IMG/VR virus record: IMGVR_UViG_3300009104_000048
Span: 1-39,897 of that record
Origin: a virus
Length of the DNA: 39,897 nucleotides
Direction: 5' to 3' (one strand)
The notes under the pieces are model-generated. The model saw only the letters and a list, made by a program, of their open reading frames with translations. It did no database searches and had not been told where the DNA came from. Of the stretch, positions 22,385 through 31,435 are shown one piece after another; position 1 is the stretch's first letter; each line of letters starts with the position of its first letter. Made by a program: the position numbers and the translations under genes.

Positions 22385-25300
22385 ATGCCAGAAAATAAAA
22401 ATAGTTTCATTAAGTCTAAAATGAATAAAGACTTAGATGATAGACTGATTCCAAATAATGAATACAGAGACGCAAATAATATTGCAGTTTCTAGATCAGA
22501 AAACCAAGATGTTGGCGCAGTAGAAGCTATTTTAGGTAATGAATTAGTTTTTAGTAGTAGTGGAACTTTAAAAACTATTGGTACTTATGTAGATCCTACA
22601 AATGGATATATTTATTATTTTATTACTGATCATACATCATCTACTCAAGCTCCTTCTTCAGCTACATGTCAAGTATGTAGATGGTCTCCAAGTTCTGGAA
22701 CTTCAACTCCTACAGTTTTAGTGGAAGGTTATTTTCTTAATTTTTCTACACAATCTCCAGTATATGGAATTAATTTATTAGAAAATTTATTATTTTGGAC
22801 AGATAATAGAAATCAACCTAGAGTTATTAATGTTCAAACAGCTAGTCCAAGTGGTGCGGGAGTTACTCATTATACTACTGAACAAAGTATTTCAGTATGT
22901 AAATATTCTCCTTATAATGCACCTCAATTAATAGATTTACGAAGTGTTAGTGCAACTAAACCAAGCACGATGAGTGATGCTGCAGATATTCCTACTATAA
23001 GAATAGATGCATTAGATTGGGCTACTGTAAATTTAGACGTAACAAGATATAGAAATGGTGATTTAATAGAACAAGCAGTTACTTATGCAGATTGGGTAGC
23101 CGCAGATAATGCTGGTACAGGAGCTTGGTGTTATTATGATAATAACTTTGGTAATGGAGTTACTTATGGTAAACTATATAATAGACACGCAGTAAAAGAT
23201 TCTAGAAATTTAGCACCTTATGGGTTTGATTTAGCTACTGAAGATGATTTTGATGCTTTAATAGCTTATATTGCACCCAGTTTAGGAGTAGCTAGTATAA
23301 AATCAACATCTGATTGGACTGCTACTTCTAATATTGCTAATAATAGAACAGGATTTAACGCTTTACCTTCAGGTGAAAGAATAGCTACAAGTGCGGTAGC
23401 AGATTTTCAAAACATAAATACTCATGCAGAGTTTTGGATATCTGATGAACAAAAATATTTTCAAATATTAGATTCTAATGCTGCTCCTACAGTTCAAGCA
23501 GCTGGAAGTGATAAATCTGGAAGAGCAGTTAGGGTTATAAAAAACAATGCTTTTAAAGGATGGCAGGGTGATCCAGAGTTAATGAAAGATAAATTTATAA
23601 GATTTAGTTATAGATTTAAATATGAAGATGGAGAATATTCATTAATTGCTCCATTTACACAAGAATGTTTTATACCTCAGCAAGATGGTAAGTTTGTTAA
23701 TGAAGATGAAGATGATACCATGAGATCTACAATAGTAGAGTTTATGCAAAATAATATTAACAATGTTATATTAAACATAGAACTTCCTTCATTAGACATT
23801 ATTAATGATTATAAAGTACAAGAAATAGATATTATATATAAAGAATCTGATGCTTTAGCTTATAAAGTATTACAAAATATTCCTGTAGATACAGTATTTA
23901 TAAATAATTTAAATAATACTAATATATATCAATATACTTATCAATCAACTATTCCTTATAAAGTATTACCTACTGACGAAACAACTAGAGTGTATGATAA
24001 AGTACCTGTACGAGCTTTAGCCCAAGAAATAGCAGGTAATAGAGTAATGTATGGTAACTTTATACAAGGTTATAATGCACCTTTAGGATTAGATTACGCA
24101 GTAGAATTAAGAGATAAAAATAATCAAGAATATGAAGAATATCCTCAACATTCAGTAAAAGAAAATAGAAATTATCAAGTAGGTGTTATTTTAGCAGATA
24201 AATGGGGAAGACAAACAGATGTAATACTATCTTCTAAAGATAATGTTTTAGTAGCAGGAGGAGAACCAACTGAAGGTTCTAATTATTTTACAAATTATAG
24301 ACCAGTAGAAAATGCTGGTACGTTGTCTGGATGGCAAGGAGAACAATTAGCATTAAGATTTGATAGTGCAGTTCCATCTTCCGGTTTATATGCTACACCT
24401 AATAATTATACAATAGAAAAACCTTATTCTAATCCTTTTTCATCGTTTTTAAATTGGAGCACACAAGAATTAACTACTGTAGCAGCTCAAGCCGCTTATA
24501 CGTTTACTAATTTATCTTATTCAGATACTACTGTATTTACTTTATATTTAAATCAAGGTACTGGATGGGTATTAATTGACGCAAGTACATATGGTACAAC
24601 AGATAGCGGAGATGATGAGGTTGTGGTAACATTTACATCTGGTACTCCAGCTACAGCAGGTTGGAAACTTTTAGGTAAAAATTTATATAACACTACTCAA
24701 TATAGATATGAAATAAATTATCCTGGATTTGATGCAGATTTTGCTAATAATGTAATTCCTGATACTAAAGAAGTATTTGATGTAGGAAAATTTTTAAGAG
24801 GTAAGTATATAGATTATATAGAAATTAAATCTTTTGCTCAACAAGGTGTTACGGATAGATATCTTATTTACACTGATAAAGAAATTTCTAGTACTTATAT
24901 GTTTCAAGGAGATGGCACTCCTGCTAATCCTACTACTAGAACTGAACCTCTTACAGATCAAGATGTGACTAATGCAAGTTATAATTTAGATAATCAATTA
25001 GGTTTTTACTCTTATCGAGTTGTAATAAAACAAAAAGAACAAGAGTTTTACAATGTTTATGTGCCTGGTATTATAGATGGTTATCCTATTCAAGCCAATA
25101 CAACTGAAATAGGTAGCACTGCTTTTATGGTATTAACCCATGATAATATAAATAAAGTTCCTAGACAATTAAAAGATGTAAGTAATCAAGATAAACAATT
25201 TAATAGTGATTTATTGTGTTTTGGAAGAGTTACTAATAATGAAACAACTCCGGGTAATACTCAATATTCACCTTCAATTAATCCAGATAGCGTAGAACTT

Positions 25301-27139
25301 ATTGGAGGAATAAGAGATATATTTCCGGATGTAGAATATGATGGATCAGCTGGAGTACCTGCTAATACTGGTAAAATAAATAATAATGCTATCTTTGATG
25401 TTACACAAAAACCTTTTATAGCTAAACTTAATACACAAAAAAGTATTGGATTAATTCAAACATCTTATAATACCACCGCAGTTGCTGGTAGACCAGATTA
25501 TCCGGCTTATATGAGATTAAGTGCTTATGAAACTGCTCCTATAGTTTCTCAATTAGATTTATTTTATGAAACATCTACTAGTGGTTTAATATCAGATTTA
25601 AATTACGAAATTAATTCTTCTGGTACACAAATTACAGGGGTAACGTCTTTTACATGGTTATTTAATGAAGGAAAATGTGGAGGTTCTCAAATAACAACTA
25701 CGTTTTGGCCTACAACTCCCGAAGGAAATGATACTACTTCACTTGCAGAAATAACTGAAACATTAGTTCATGACTCTAATGATCAACCTGTTCAACCTAG
25801 TTTATCTTTATTTGATATTGTATCAGGTGGTAGTGGAAGTTTTTATTTAAAATTAAAAACAGGAGCTGAAAGAGCTTGTTTAGTAAACTTTGGATATTTA
25901 GAAAAATACCAAATAACAATAAAATTTACTCAAGCAGATGGAAGTGTATCTTATCAAACCATTACACGCACGTTATTAAATAGTCAACCAATAGTTGAAC
26001 TTGCACTAGCTCCACAACCAGAAATTGCTGATAAAACTATTTTAGATTTTACTGGCTATACTCCGCCAGGAGGATTAGATCCTGGACCTGGTAATGGACC
26101 CGGGGTTTTAAAAGGATGGAACGGAAGTTGTAATAGTTGTGAAAAAACTCAAGCATTAGAATGGTCTATTGAATCATTTAGATACCAAGATACTTTAGGA
26201 GCATGGGGTGATTATATAACAGGTCAAAATCCTAGTGGCACTCCTACCTCTACAGATATAGATTATTATATGCAAATAACAGAACAGTCTGCTCAAAATC
26301 AAGCTACATGTTCTGGAGGAAGTCCTACTAATTTTTATGGAGTTAAGGTAAATAGAAATTTATCAACTTATAATTCTCAATATGAAGCAACTCTTCAAGA
26401 ATTAGTAATGAAATTAAGTGATACAAATGGGACAGGAGCAAGTGATACTATTACAGTACAATGGACTCCAGAAGCTGATAGATTAACGGGGGTAGTTGCT
26501 AATTATTATAATAATAATCCTGCACCAACTGCACAAGAATGGTTAGCTCCTCCAACAGGAAGTCCAGGAATGTATCCAGGATGTGAAACAGCATCTTCAA
26601 CCCCTGTATTACCTACATGGGTTGGTGGAATAGCAAATTGGACTGGCAATCAAGTTTATATATATGTTAAAATTGGTGATCTCCATGATACAGGAAATAC
26701 AGCTATTTCAAACCAAACAGTTGTATGGAGTGGAGAAAATACACAAAATTCTAATGCTCCTGCTATTGGAGATGGTACAGCTGCTTTTTCTGGTCCTATT
26801 ACAATGAATTATAGTGGATCAGATACTACATGGCAACTAATAGGATCTTTACCAGCATTTACTCCTTCTAATCAACAAATAACTGATGGAGTAGTGCCGG
26901 GAGATAAAGGAACAGATTCTGCATCTCAATATTATGATTTTAAAGGATGTGCATGGATTAATAATAAAATAGAATGGACAAGTTTGAATACTTGTGATGG
27001 CGGGGCTGGTATAGCTATATATTACGATCTTGTTGGTGGAGCAGCACCAGTAAGCCCACAATTAATACAACCAGCAAGTGGTTCACCACCTTTTGTCACA
27101 AACTATTGGTACAAAACAAGTGGTTGGCCTGGAGCATAG
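22385..27139 (+). CDS. Long tail protein (muzzle/tail-stabilisation type), 1584 aa
   Basis: The N-terminus (KSKMNKDLDDRLIPNNEYRD then NNIAVSRSENQDVGAVEAIL) is the opening pattern I associate with long tail-nozzle proteins of Bacteroidota podoviruses. The following part reads IGTYVDPTNGYIYYFITD and YGINLLENLLFWTDNRNQPR, a beta-propeller-like body. More beta domains follow to ~1220. Then comes a Pro/Gly linker (PPGGLDPGPGNGPG, about 1225-1238) and a C-terminal ~340-residue region with CNSC (near 1247-1250) and further Cys and Trp residues that looks like added surface domains. The gene is followed after 32 bases by a gene that looks like the missing C-terminal part of this protein family. No enzyme motif seen. 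Confidence 0.72.
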   Translation: MPENKNSFIKSKMNKDLDDRLIPNNEYRDANNIAVSRSENQDVGAVEAILGNELVFSSSGTLKTIGTYVDPTNGYIYYFITDHTSSTQAPSSATCQVCRWSPSSGTSTPTVLVEGYFLNFSTQSPVYGINLLENLLFWTDNRNQPRVINVQTASPSGAGVTHYTTEQSISVCKYSPYNAPQLIDLRSVSATKPSTMSDAADIPTIRIDALDWATVNLDVTRYRNGDLIEQAVTYADWVAADNAGTGAWCYYDNNFGNGVTYGKLYNRHAVKDSRNLAPYGFDLATEDDFDALIAYIAPSLGVASIKSTSDWTATSNIANNRTGFNALPSGERIATSAVADFQNINTHAEFWISDEQKYFQILDSNAAPTVQAAGSDKSGRAVRVIKNNAFKGWQGDPELMKDKFIRFSYRFKYEDGEYSLIAPFTQECFIPQQDGKFVNEDEDDTMRSTIVEFMQNNINNVILNIELPSLDIINDYKVQEIDIIYKESDALAYKVLQNIPVDTVFINNLNNTNIYQYTYQSTIPYKVLPTDETTRVYDKVPVRALAQEIAGNRVMYGNFIQGYNAPLGLDYAVELRDKNNQEYEEYPQHSVKENRNYQVGVILADKWGRQTDVILSSKDNVLVAGGEPTEGSNYFTNYRPVENAGTLSGWQGEQLALRFDSAVPSSGLYATPNNYTIEKPYSNPFSSFLNWSTQELTTVAAQAAYTFTNLSYSDTTVFTLYLNQGTGWVLIDASTYGTTDSGDDEVVVTFTSGTPATAGWKLLGKNLYNTTQYRYEINYPGFDADFANNVIPDTKEVFDVGKFLRGKYIDYIEIKSFAQQGVTDRYLIYTDKEISSTYMFQGDGTPANPTTRTEPLTDQDVTNASYNLDNQLGFYSYRVVIKQKEQEFYNVYVPGIIDGYPIQANTTEIGSTAFMVLTHDNINKVPRQLKDVSNQDKQFNSDLLCFGRVTNNETTPGNTQYSPSINPDSVELIGGIRDIFPDVEYDGSAGVPANTGKINNNAIFDVTQKPFIAKLNTQKSIGLIQTSYNTTAVAGRPDYPAYMRLSAYETAPIVSQLDLFYETSTSGLISDLNYEINSSGTQITGVTSFTWLFNEGKCGGSQITTTFWPTTPEGNDTTSLAEITETLVHDSNDQPVQPSLSLFDIVSGGSGSFYLKLKTGAERACLVNFGYLEKYQITIKFTQADGSVSYQTITRTLLNSQPIVELALAPQPEIADKTILDFTGYTPPGGLDPGPGNGPGVLKGWNGSCNSCEKTQALEWSIESFRYQDTLGAWGDYITGQNPSGTPTSTDIDYYMQITEQSAQNQATCSGGSPTNFYGVKVNRNLSTYNSQYEATLQELVMKLSDTNGTGASDTITVQWTPEADRLTGVVANYYNNNPAPTAQEWLAPPTGSPGMYPGCETASSTPVLPTWVGGIANWTGNQVYIYVKIGDLHDTGNTAISNQTVVWSGENTQNSNAPAIGDGTAAFSGPITMNYSGSDTTWQLIGSLPAFTPSNQQITDGVVPGDKGTDSASQYYDFKGCAWINNKIEWTSLNTCDGGAGIAIYYDLVGGAAPVSPQLIQPASGSPPFVTNYWYKTSGWPGA

Positions 27140-27171
27140 TAAACCTTTGGATAAACAAGTGATTATAACTT

Positions 27172-28470
27172 ATGGCTACAACATTAAATATAAAATACTA
27201 TAACACCTATATACTTAAGAAAATTAATGCTGATACAGCTCAATCTCAATATGATTGGTTTGTAGAAGAATCTAGGATAAAAGGAGACTATAATGGTAAA
27301 TTTTCTGGAATTGCTCCTAGAGCGTTTCTAGCTACTGATAATAAATATCAAGAAGCTTTTAATAATAGTATTATATATTCTGGAATTTTTAATTCTAGAA
27401 CTGATATAAATGAAACTAATCAATTTTCTGTAGCTAATGATATTACTAGAACAGTAGATCCTTCTAAAGGTTCTATACAAAAACTATATGCTGAAAATAC
27501 TAATTTAACTATATTCCAAGAATATAAAGTTAATAGAGCTTTAATAGATAAAGATGCTATTTATTCCGCTGAGGGTCAACCTATAACTACAAGTACTAAT
27601 TTAGTTATAGGACAAATTCAACCTTATGCTGGAGAGTTCGGAATTGCTACACATCCAGAATCTTTTGCAGTATATGGATATAGAAAATATTTTGCTGATA
27701 CCAATAAAGGATCTATTATGAGATTGTCTCAAGATGGATTAACAGAAATATCAAACTATGGTATGTACGATTTCTTCCGAGATCAATTAAATAATAATAG
27801 TTTAGGAGTATTAGGAAGAGTTGTAGGAGCATGGGATATACATAATAAATGTTATACAGTATCTATACAACCAACACAAAATAAAGACACAGGAGCAAAT
27901 GCTCTTACATTATCTTTTGATGAAACAGTTAAAGGATGGACTAGTTTTTATAGTTATGTTCCTTCTTATATGTTTAGTTTGTATAATAGATTTTATACTT
28001 TTGACTTAGATGGAGATTTATGGCAACATTATTCAGAAAGTTCTAATAGAGCTTCTTTTTATGGAAGTAATAATAGTTCTACTGTTACATCTGTTTTTAA
28101 TCTTCAACCTTCTTTAAGCAAAACATTTAAAACTGTTAATTATGAAGGAGATAATAATTGGGCTTTAGATACATTTACCACTACTGAAGATACTGCAAAC
28201 GCAATTGGTGTGTATGTAGTACCTACTACACTAGCTACTATGGAAACAGCTTTATTAAAAAATGAATTTAAAGCTAAAGAAAATAAATATTTTGCTAATC
28301 TTATTAACACAAGTACGGTTAATCAAGGAGAAGTTATATATGGAAAAGATATATCTGGCGTAAAAGGATTTTATGGCATTGCAACATTTAGCGCTACTAA
28401 TACACAAGGTGCAGCTAAAACAAATGAATTATTTGCTGTATCTACAGAGTTTGTAGAATCTTCGTATTAA
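27172..28470 (+). CDS. Tail protein resembling the C-terminal part of the long tail protein, 432 aa
   Basis: The ATG at 27172 follows ATAACTT. The protein contains QKLYAENTNLTIFQEYKVNR, GQIQPYAGEFGIATHPESFA, VYGYRKYFADTNKGSIMRLS and LTEISNYGMYDFFRDQLNNN, then LSFDETVKGWTSFYSYVPSY. In related phages, as I recall them, these segments form the end of the same chain that begins with the MNKDLD... domain. Here the two are separate genes 32 bases apart with a proper stop and new start. Probably a partner subunit of the preceding tail protein. Stand-alone function is inferred. Confidence 0.68.
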   Translation: MATTLNIKYYNTYILKKINADTAQSQYDWFVEESRIKGDYNGKFSGIAPRAFLATDNKYQEAFNNSIIYSGIFNSRTDINETNQFSVANDITRTVDPSKGSIQKLYAENTNLTIFQEYKVNRALIDKDAIYSAEGQPITTSTNLVIGQIQPYAGEFGIATHPESFAVYGYRKYFADTNKGSIMRLSQDGLTEISNYGMYDFFRDQLNNNSLGVLGRVVGAWDIHNKCYTVSIQPTQNKDTGANALTLSFDETVKGWTSFYSYVPSYMFSLYNRFYTFDLDGDLWQHYSESSNRASFYGSNNSSTVTSVFNLQPSLSKTFKTVNYEGDNNWALDTFTTTEDTANAIGVYVVPTTLATMETALLKNEFKAKENKYFANLINTSTVNQGEVIYGKDISGVKGFYGIATFSATNTQGAAKTNELFAVSTEFVESSY

Positions 28471-28480
28471 ATTAAATTAA

Positions 28481-28900
28481 ATGAAAAATAAAGTATCGCT
28501 TAGGATGATTAATCCTGAGCGCGATGCATCTACTATTGATGAATGGTGGGAAACCTACCATAAGATAAAAATAGATAAAAAATTATTACCTAATAATGGT
28601 AAAAATGGATTAGTTGCTGAAATTAATGGAAAATTAATAGCCGCGGTATTTATATATCAAACTAATTCACCAGTTTGGTATTGTGATTATTTAGTTGCAG
28701 ATCCAAACTATAAAGAAAAAAATAGAGAAACAATATTAATTTTATTAATAGATAAAGCAGTTAATACCTGTTGGGAATTAGGAGCAGAAGCAGTTTGGTG
28801 TACTACTCCTTATGATTCTGTTTTAGAAAAATTAAAATTACTTGATTACACTATTGGATCAAAAAAACACAGTATAATATATAAAAATAAACCAAAATAA
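28481..28900 (+). CDS. GNAT-family acetyltransferase-like protein, 139 aa
   Basis: Fold order of a Gcn5-related N-acetyltransferase: N-terminal RMINPERDASTIDEWWETYH, central strands LVAEINGKLIAAVFIYQT and VWYCDYLVADPNYKEKNRET with the acetyl-CoA-proximal turn, helix ILLIDKAVNTCWELGAEAVW, then LKLLDYTIGSKKHSIIYK. The usual Q/RxxGxG/A loop is degenerate (PNYKEKNRE), which is common in small phage members. The gene is embedded in the tail/ejection cluster, so its target may be a virion or host protein modified early or during assembly. Substrate unknown. Confidence 0.75.
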   Translation: MKNKVSLRMINPERDASTIDEWWETYHKIKIDKKLLPNNGKNGLVAEINGKLIAAVFIYQTNSPVWYCDYLVADPNYKEKNRETILILLIDKAVNTCWELGAEAVWCTTPYDSVLEKLKLLDYTIGSKKHSIIYKNKPK

Positions 28901-28901
28901 T

Positions 28902-29573
28902 ATGGGAGCAGCTTCAGGTGTAGCCTCAGGAATAGTAGGGGTTATAGGCGCAGGCGCCGCACAAAAAAGAGCCAGAGCAGATAGACGAAATGCTCAGATT
29001 GAAAAAGATAGATTACAAAGTGAGTTAACTTCGTTAGAAGATAGTAGACAACCTATTATTAATCCATATTCTAATATTACTGATACTAGTGGTAATTTAT
29101 CTAATACATATGCTAATTTAGGAGTTGCTACAGAAGCAGCTAAATTTCAAGCAGAACAAGCAGATATTTCTCTTGCTAATACTTTAGATACATTGAGAGC
29201 AACAGGAGCTTCTGCAGGTGGAGCAACAGCTTTAGCTCAAGCTGCATTACAAAGTAAAAAACAAGTTTCAGCTAGTATTCAGTTACAAGAAGCTCAAAAC
29301 CAAAAATTATACGCACAGGGGGAAGAAAGATTAAATCAAGCTAAAATGCAAGAAGAACAAAGATTACAATCAGCTGATGTTATGGGTCAACAATTTATGT
29401 TTGGTACTCAAGAACAAAGAGAAGTAGCTGAACTTAATAGAGCAGCTGGAATGTTAGACAATGCTCAACAAGATTTAAGAGATATGAGAGCATCTGAAGC
29501 TGCCGCTGAAGCTCAAATGTATAACTCTATAGGACAAGTAGTTGGTGGTATAGGAGGTTTAATAGGAAGTTAA
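28902..29573 (+). CDS. Ala/Gln-rich internal virion (ejection-type) protein, 223 aa
   Basis: The N-terminus is Gly/Ala-rich and mildly hydrophobic (GAASGVASGIVGVIGAGAAQ), followed by a long helical, Gln/Ala/Glu-rich middle (ADRRNAQIEKDRLQSELTSL, QAALQSKKQVSASIQLQEAQ) and another Gly-rich hydrophobic end (IGQVVGGIGGLIGS). This layout matches small internal virion proteins of podoviruses that help to build the transfer channel, such as T7 gp14. It precedes two larger ejection-type genes. Assignment is by architecture. Confidence 0.68.
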   Translation: MGAASGVASGIVGVIGAGAAQKRARADRRNAQIEKDRLQSELTSLEDSRQPIINPYSNITDTSGNLSNTYANLGVATEAAKFQAEQADISLANTLDTLRATGASAGGATALAQAALQSKKQVSASIQLQEAQNQKLYAQGEERLNQAKMQEEQRLQSADVMGQQFMFGTQEQREVAELNRAAGMLDNAQQDLRDMRASEAAAEAQMYNSIGQVVGGIGGLIGS

Positions 29574-29592
29574 AAAATAAATTATGGCAACA
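29570..29592 (+). promoter_or_regulatory. Initiation leader identical to 1383
   Basis: The 23 bases from the upstream stop region through ATGGCAACA are identical to 1383-1405. They carry the stop codon of the preceding gene, an A run and AAATT before ATG. This looks like a re-used translation start module. Confidence 0.5.
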
Positions 29593-31425
29593 AAATCACA
29601 ATCATCAAGTTACCCTTTACCAGGAGTTACATTACCTAATGTGAATTATGGATCTTATTCTTCTCCTCAAAGAGGAAAATCAATTACCCCTGGCGCTGCC
29701 ATGGTAGGTGTATTACAACAAGGTGATATATTAAGACAAAAACAAGAAGCTGCAAAAAAAGAAGAAGAACGTAGAGAAAAAATAGAACGACAAAGGATTA
29801 TTGAAAATATGCAGACAATTCAAACAAATGCAGATTTGTGGAATTTAGATCAAATGAGTAATCTACATAGTTTACCTAGATCTACAGCGATTGAAGATCA
29901 ATTAAGAGCTACGTTAGAAAAAAGATTAAACATAGCTACTCAAGCTAATGTGTATTTAAAAACACAGTTTGGCGATAAAGAAAAAAGAGCTAGTGCTCAA
30001 AAAGCTATTTCAGATTATTATGATTTATTAACTTTAACTAAAGAAACTATTACTAATTTTGGAGCTTTAGGAACTTATTGGAAAGAAAAAGCACCCACTA
30101 TTGGATCTCAAATTACAATAATTGGTAATGATGAAAATGAAATTGCTAATAATCAATATTTAGTTAATGCTTTAGGAGGAGTATATGATGATGCTAAGTT
30201 TGAAATGGTTTTTGATGAAAAGAATAATGATATAATGATAAAAGTATCAGGTAACGAACACATGTTAGATGATAACGGTAATATGGTTTTAGGAGCTCCT
30301 AGAGAAAAAATTATTAGTGCAAGAGCTTGGAATGCAAAAGTAGCTGCTGGAGATCAAGATTTTCAATTTGTCTCCAGTGTTCCACAAATAGTCAATGAAA
30401 CTCTTGACATGTTAAAAACAAAAGAACAAAGTCCAAATCAAGATGGTATAGGGGTATTAAATGACAAAAATAATATTGCTAAAAGATATTGGGAAGAAGA
30501 TATTGTAATGCAAGGAACTATTCCAACTTCAGCTGGAGGAACAATGAGAACTACTAGTATAAAAAGAAAATTAAATTTAGAATTATTAAAAAATGATATG
30601 TTAGGGGTTTTAAGACAAAAAGTTAATGGAGTTGTAGGAACAGGACCTCAACAAACCGCAAATTTTTGGAATATAGATTTACAAAAATTAAATGAAGGTT
30701 TTGAAAATTCTTATCAAAAACTTTCACCTGATAAAGAATTAATGGTAGATGAATTATTTGATAAAGTAGTAGAAAGTTTAACTAGTTTTGATGGAATAAC
30801 AACTGATGCTGATGGAAATATATATCATCAAACAGACGACAATATAAGTGCTTGGCCTAAAGATACTACAGAAAGACCATTAGATTACAGAGTAGAATAC
30901 ATTTCAGATATAGTTGATCCAAAGAATAGAAACATAACAAACATGCAATCTGTTGACCAAACCTTAGAGAAGTTAGGTAGTAAAGTAAATATAATGGATA
31001 GAGAAGGTGCATATGATGTTTGGTTGAATAACCTTCATCCAGATTGGGATACAGGAAGTATCAAAAAGACTAATAAAGAAGTTTATGAAGAGAAAAAAGA
31101 GGATACAAGAACTATATTTAACGAAGAAAACCCAGGTGATGCTGATACACTTTACAAAGTTGAAAGTGGTACTATAGAACCTTTAAAAGGTTATAATATA
31201 GATAGTGCAGTAGAAAGATTAAATTTTATTTTAGATAATATAACTGCAAGTGAAAGAAAGAAAATGGAGAATTTAACTAACTTAAGAGCATTAGCTTGGG
31301 CTTCTGATTGGTATACTAATAACAAGCAAATAAAAGGTGTTGATCCAGAAACACAAGAAGAATGGAAAAAAAGAATGAAAGCAGCTTATAAAAAAGCACA
31401 TAAGAAAAATTTCCCAGCAAAGTAG
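29584..31425 (+). CDS. Putative internal/cargo virion protein, 613 aa
   Basis: The N-terminal ~45 residues are Ser/Pro/Gly-rich. A strongly charged coiled coil follows (KQEAAKKEEERREKIERQRI, about 55-75). The rest is soluble and helical, with RASAQKAISDYYDLLTLTKE, VYDDAKFEMVFDEKNNDIMI, and a Lys-rich end EWKKRMKAAYKKAHKKNFPA. No signal peptide or enzyme motif is visible. Its place between the small ejection-type protein and the giant protein suggests that it is also carried in the capsid or tail and delivered with the DNA. Family not recognised further. Confidence 0.65.
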   Translation: MATKSQSSSYPLPGVTLPNVNYGSYSSPQRGKSITPGAAMVGVLQQGDILRQKQEAAKKEEERREKIERQRIIENMQTIQTNADLWNLDQMSNLHSLPRSTAIEDQLRATLEKRLNIATQANVYLKTQFGDKEKRASAQKAISDYYDLLTLTKETITNFGALGTYWKEKAPTIGSQITIIGNDENEIANNQYLVNALGGVYDDAKFEMVFDEKNNDIMIKVSGNEHMLDDNGNMVLGAPREKIISARAWNAKVAAGDQDFQFVSSVPQIVNETLDMLKTKEQSPNQDGIGVLNDKNNIAKRYWEEDIVMQGTIPTSAGGTMRTTSIKRKLNLELLKNDMLGVLRQKVNGVVGTGPQQTANFWNIDLQKLNEGFENSYQKLSPDKELMVDELFDKVVESLTSFDGITTDADGNIYHQTDDNISAWPKDTTERPLDYRVEYISDIVDPKNRNITNMQSVDQTLEKLGSKVNIMDREGAYDVWLNNLHPDWDTGSIKKTNKEVYEEKKEDTRTIFNEENPGDADTLYKVESGTIEPLKGYNIDSAVERLNFILDNITASERKKMENLTNLRALAWASDWYTNNKQIKGVDPETQEEWKKRMKAAYKKAHKKNFPAK

Positions 31426-31435
31426 ATTAAATTTT

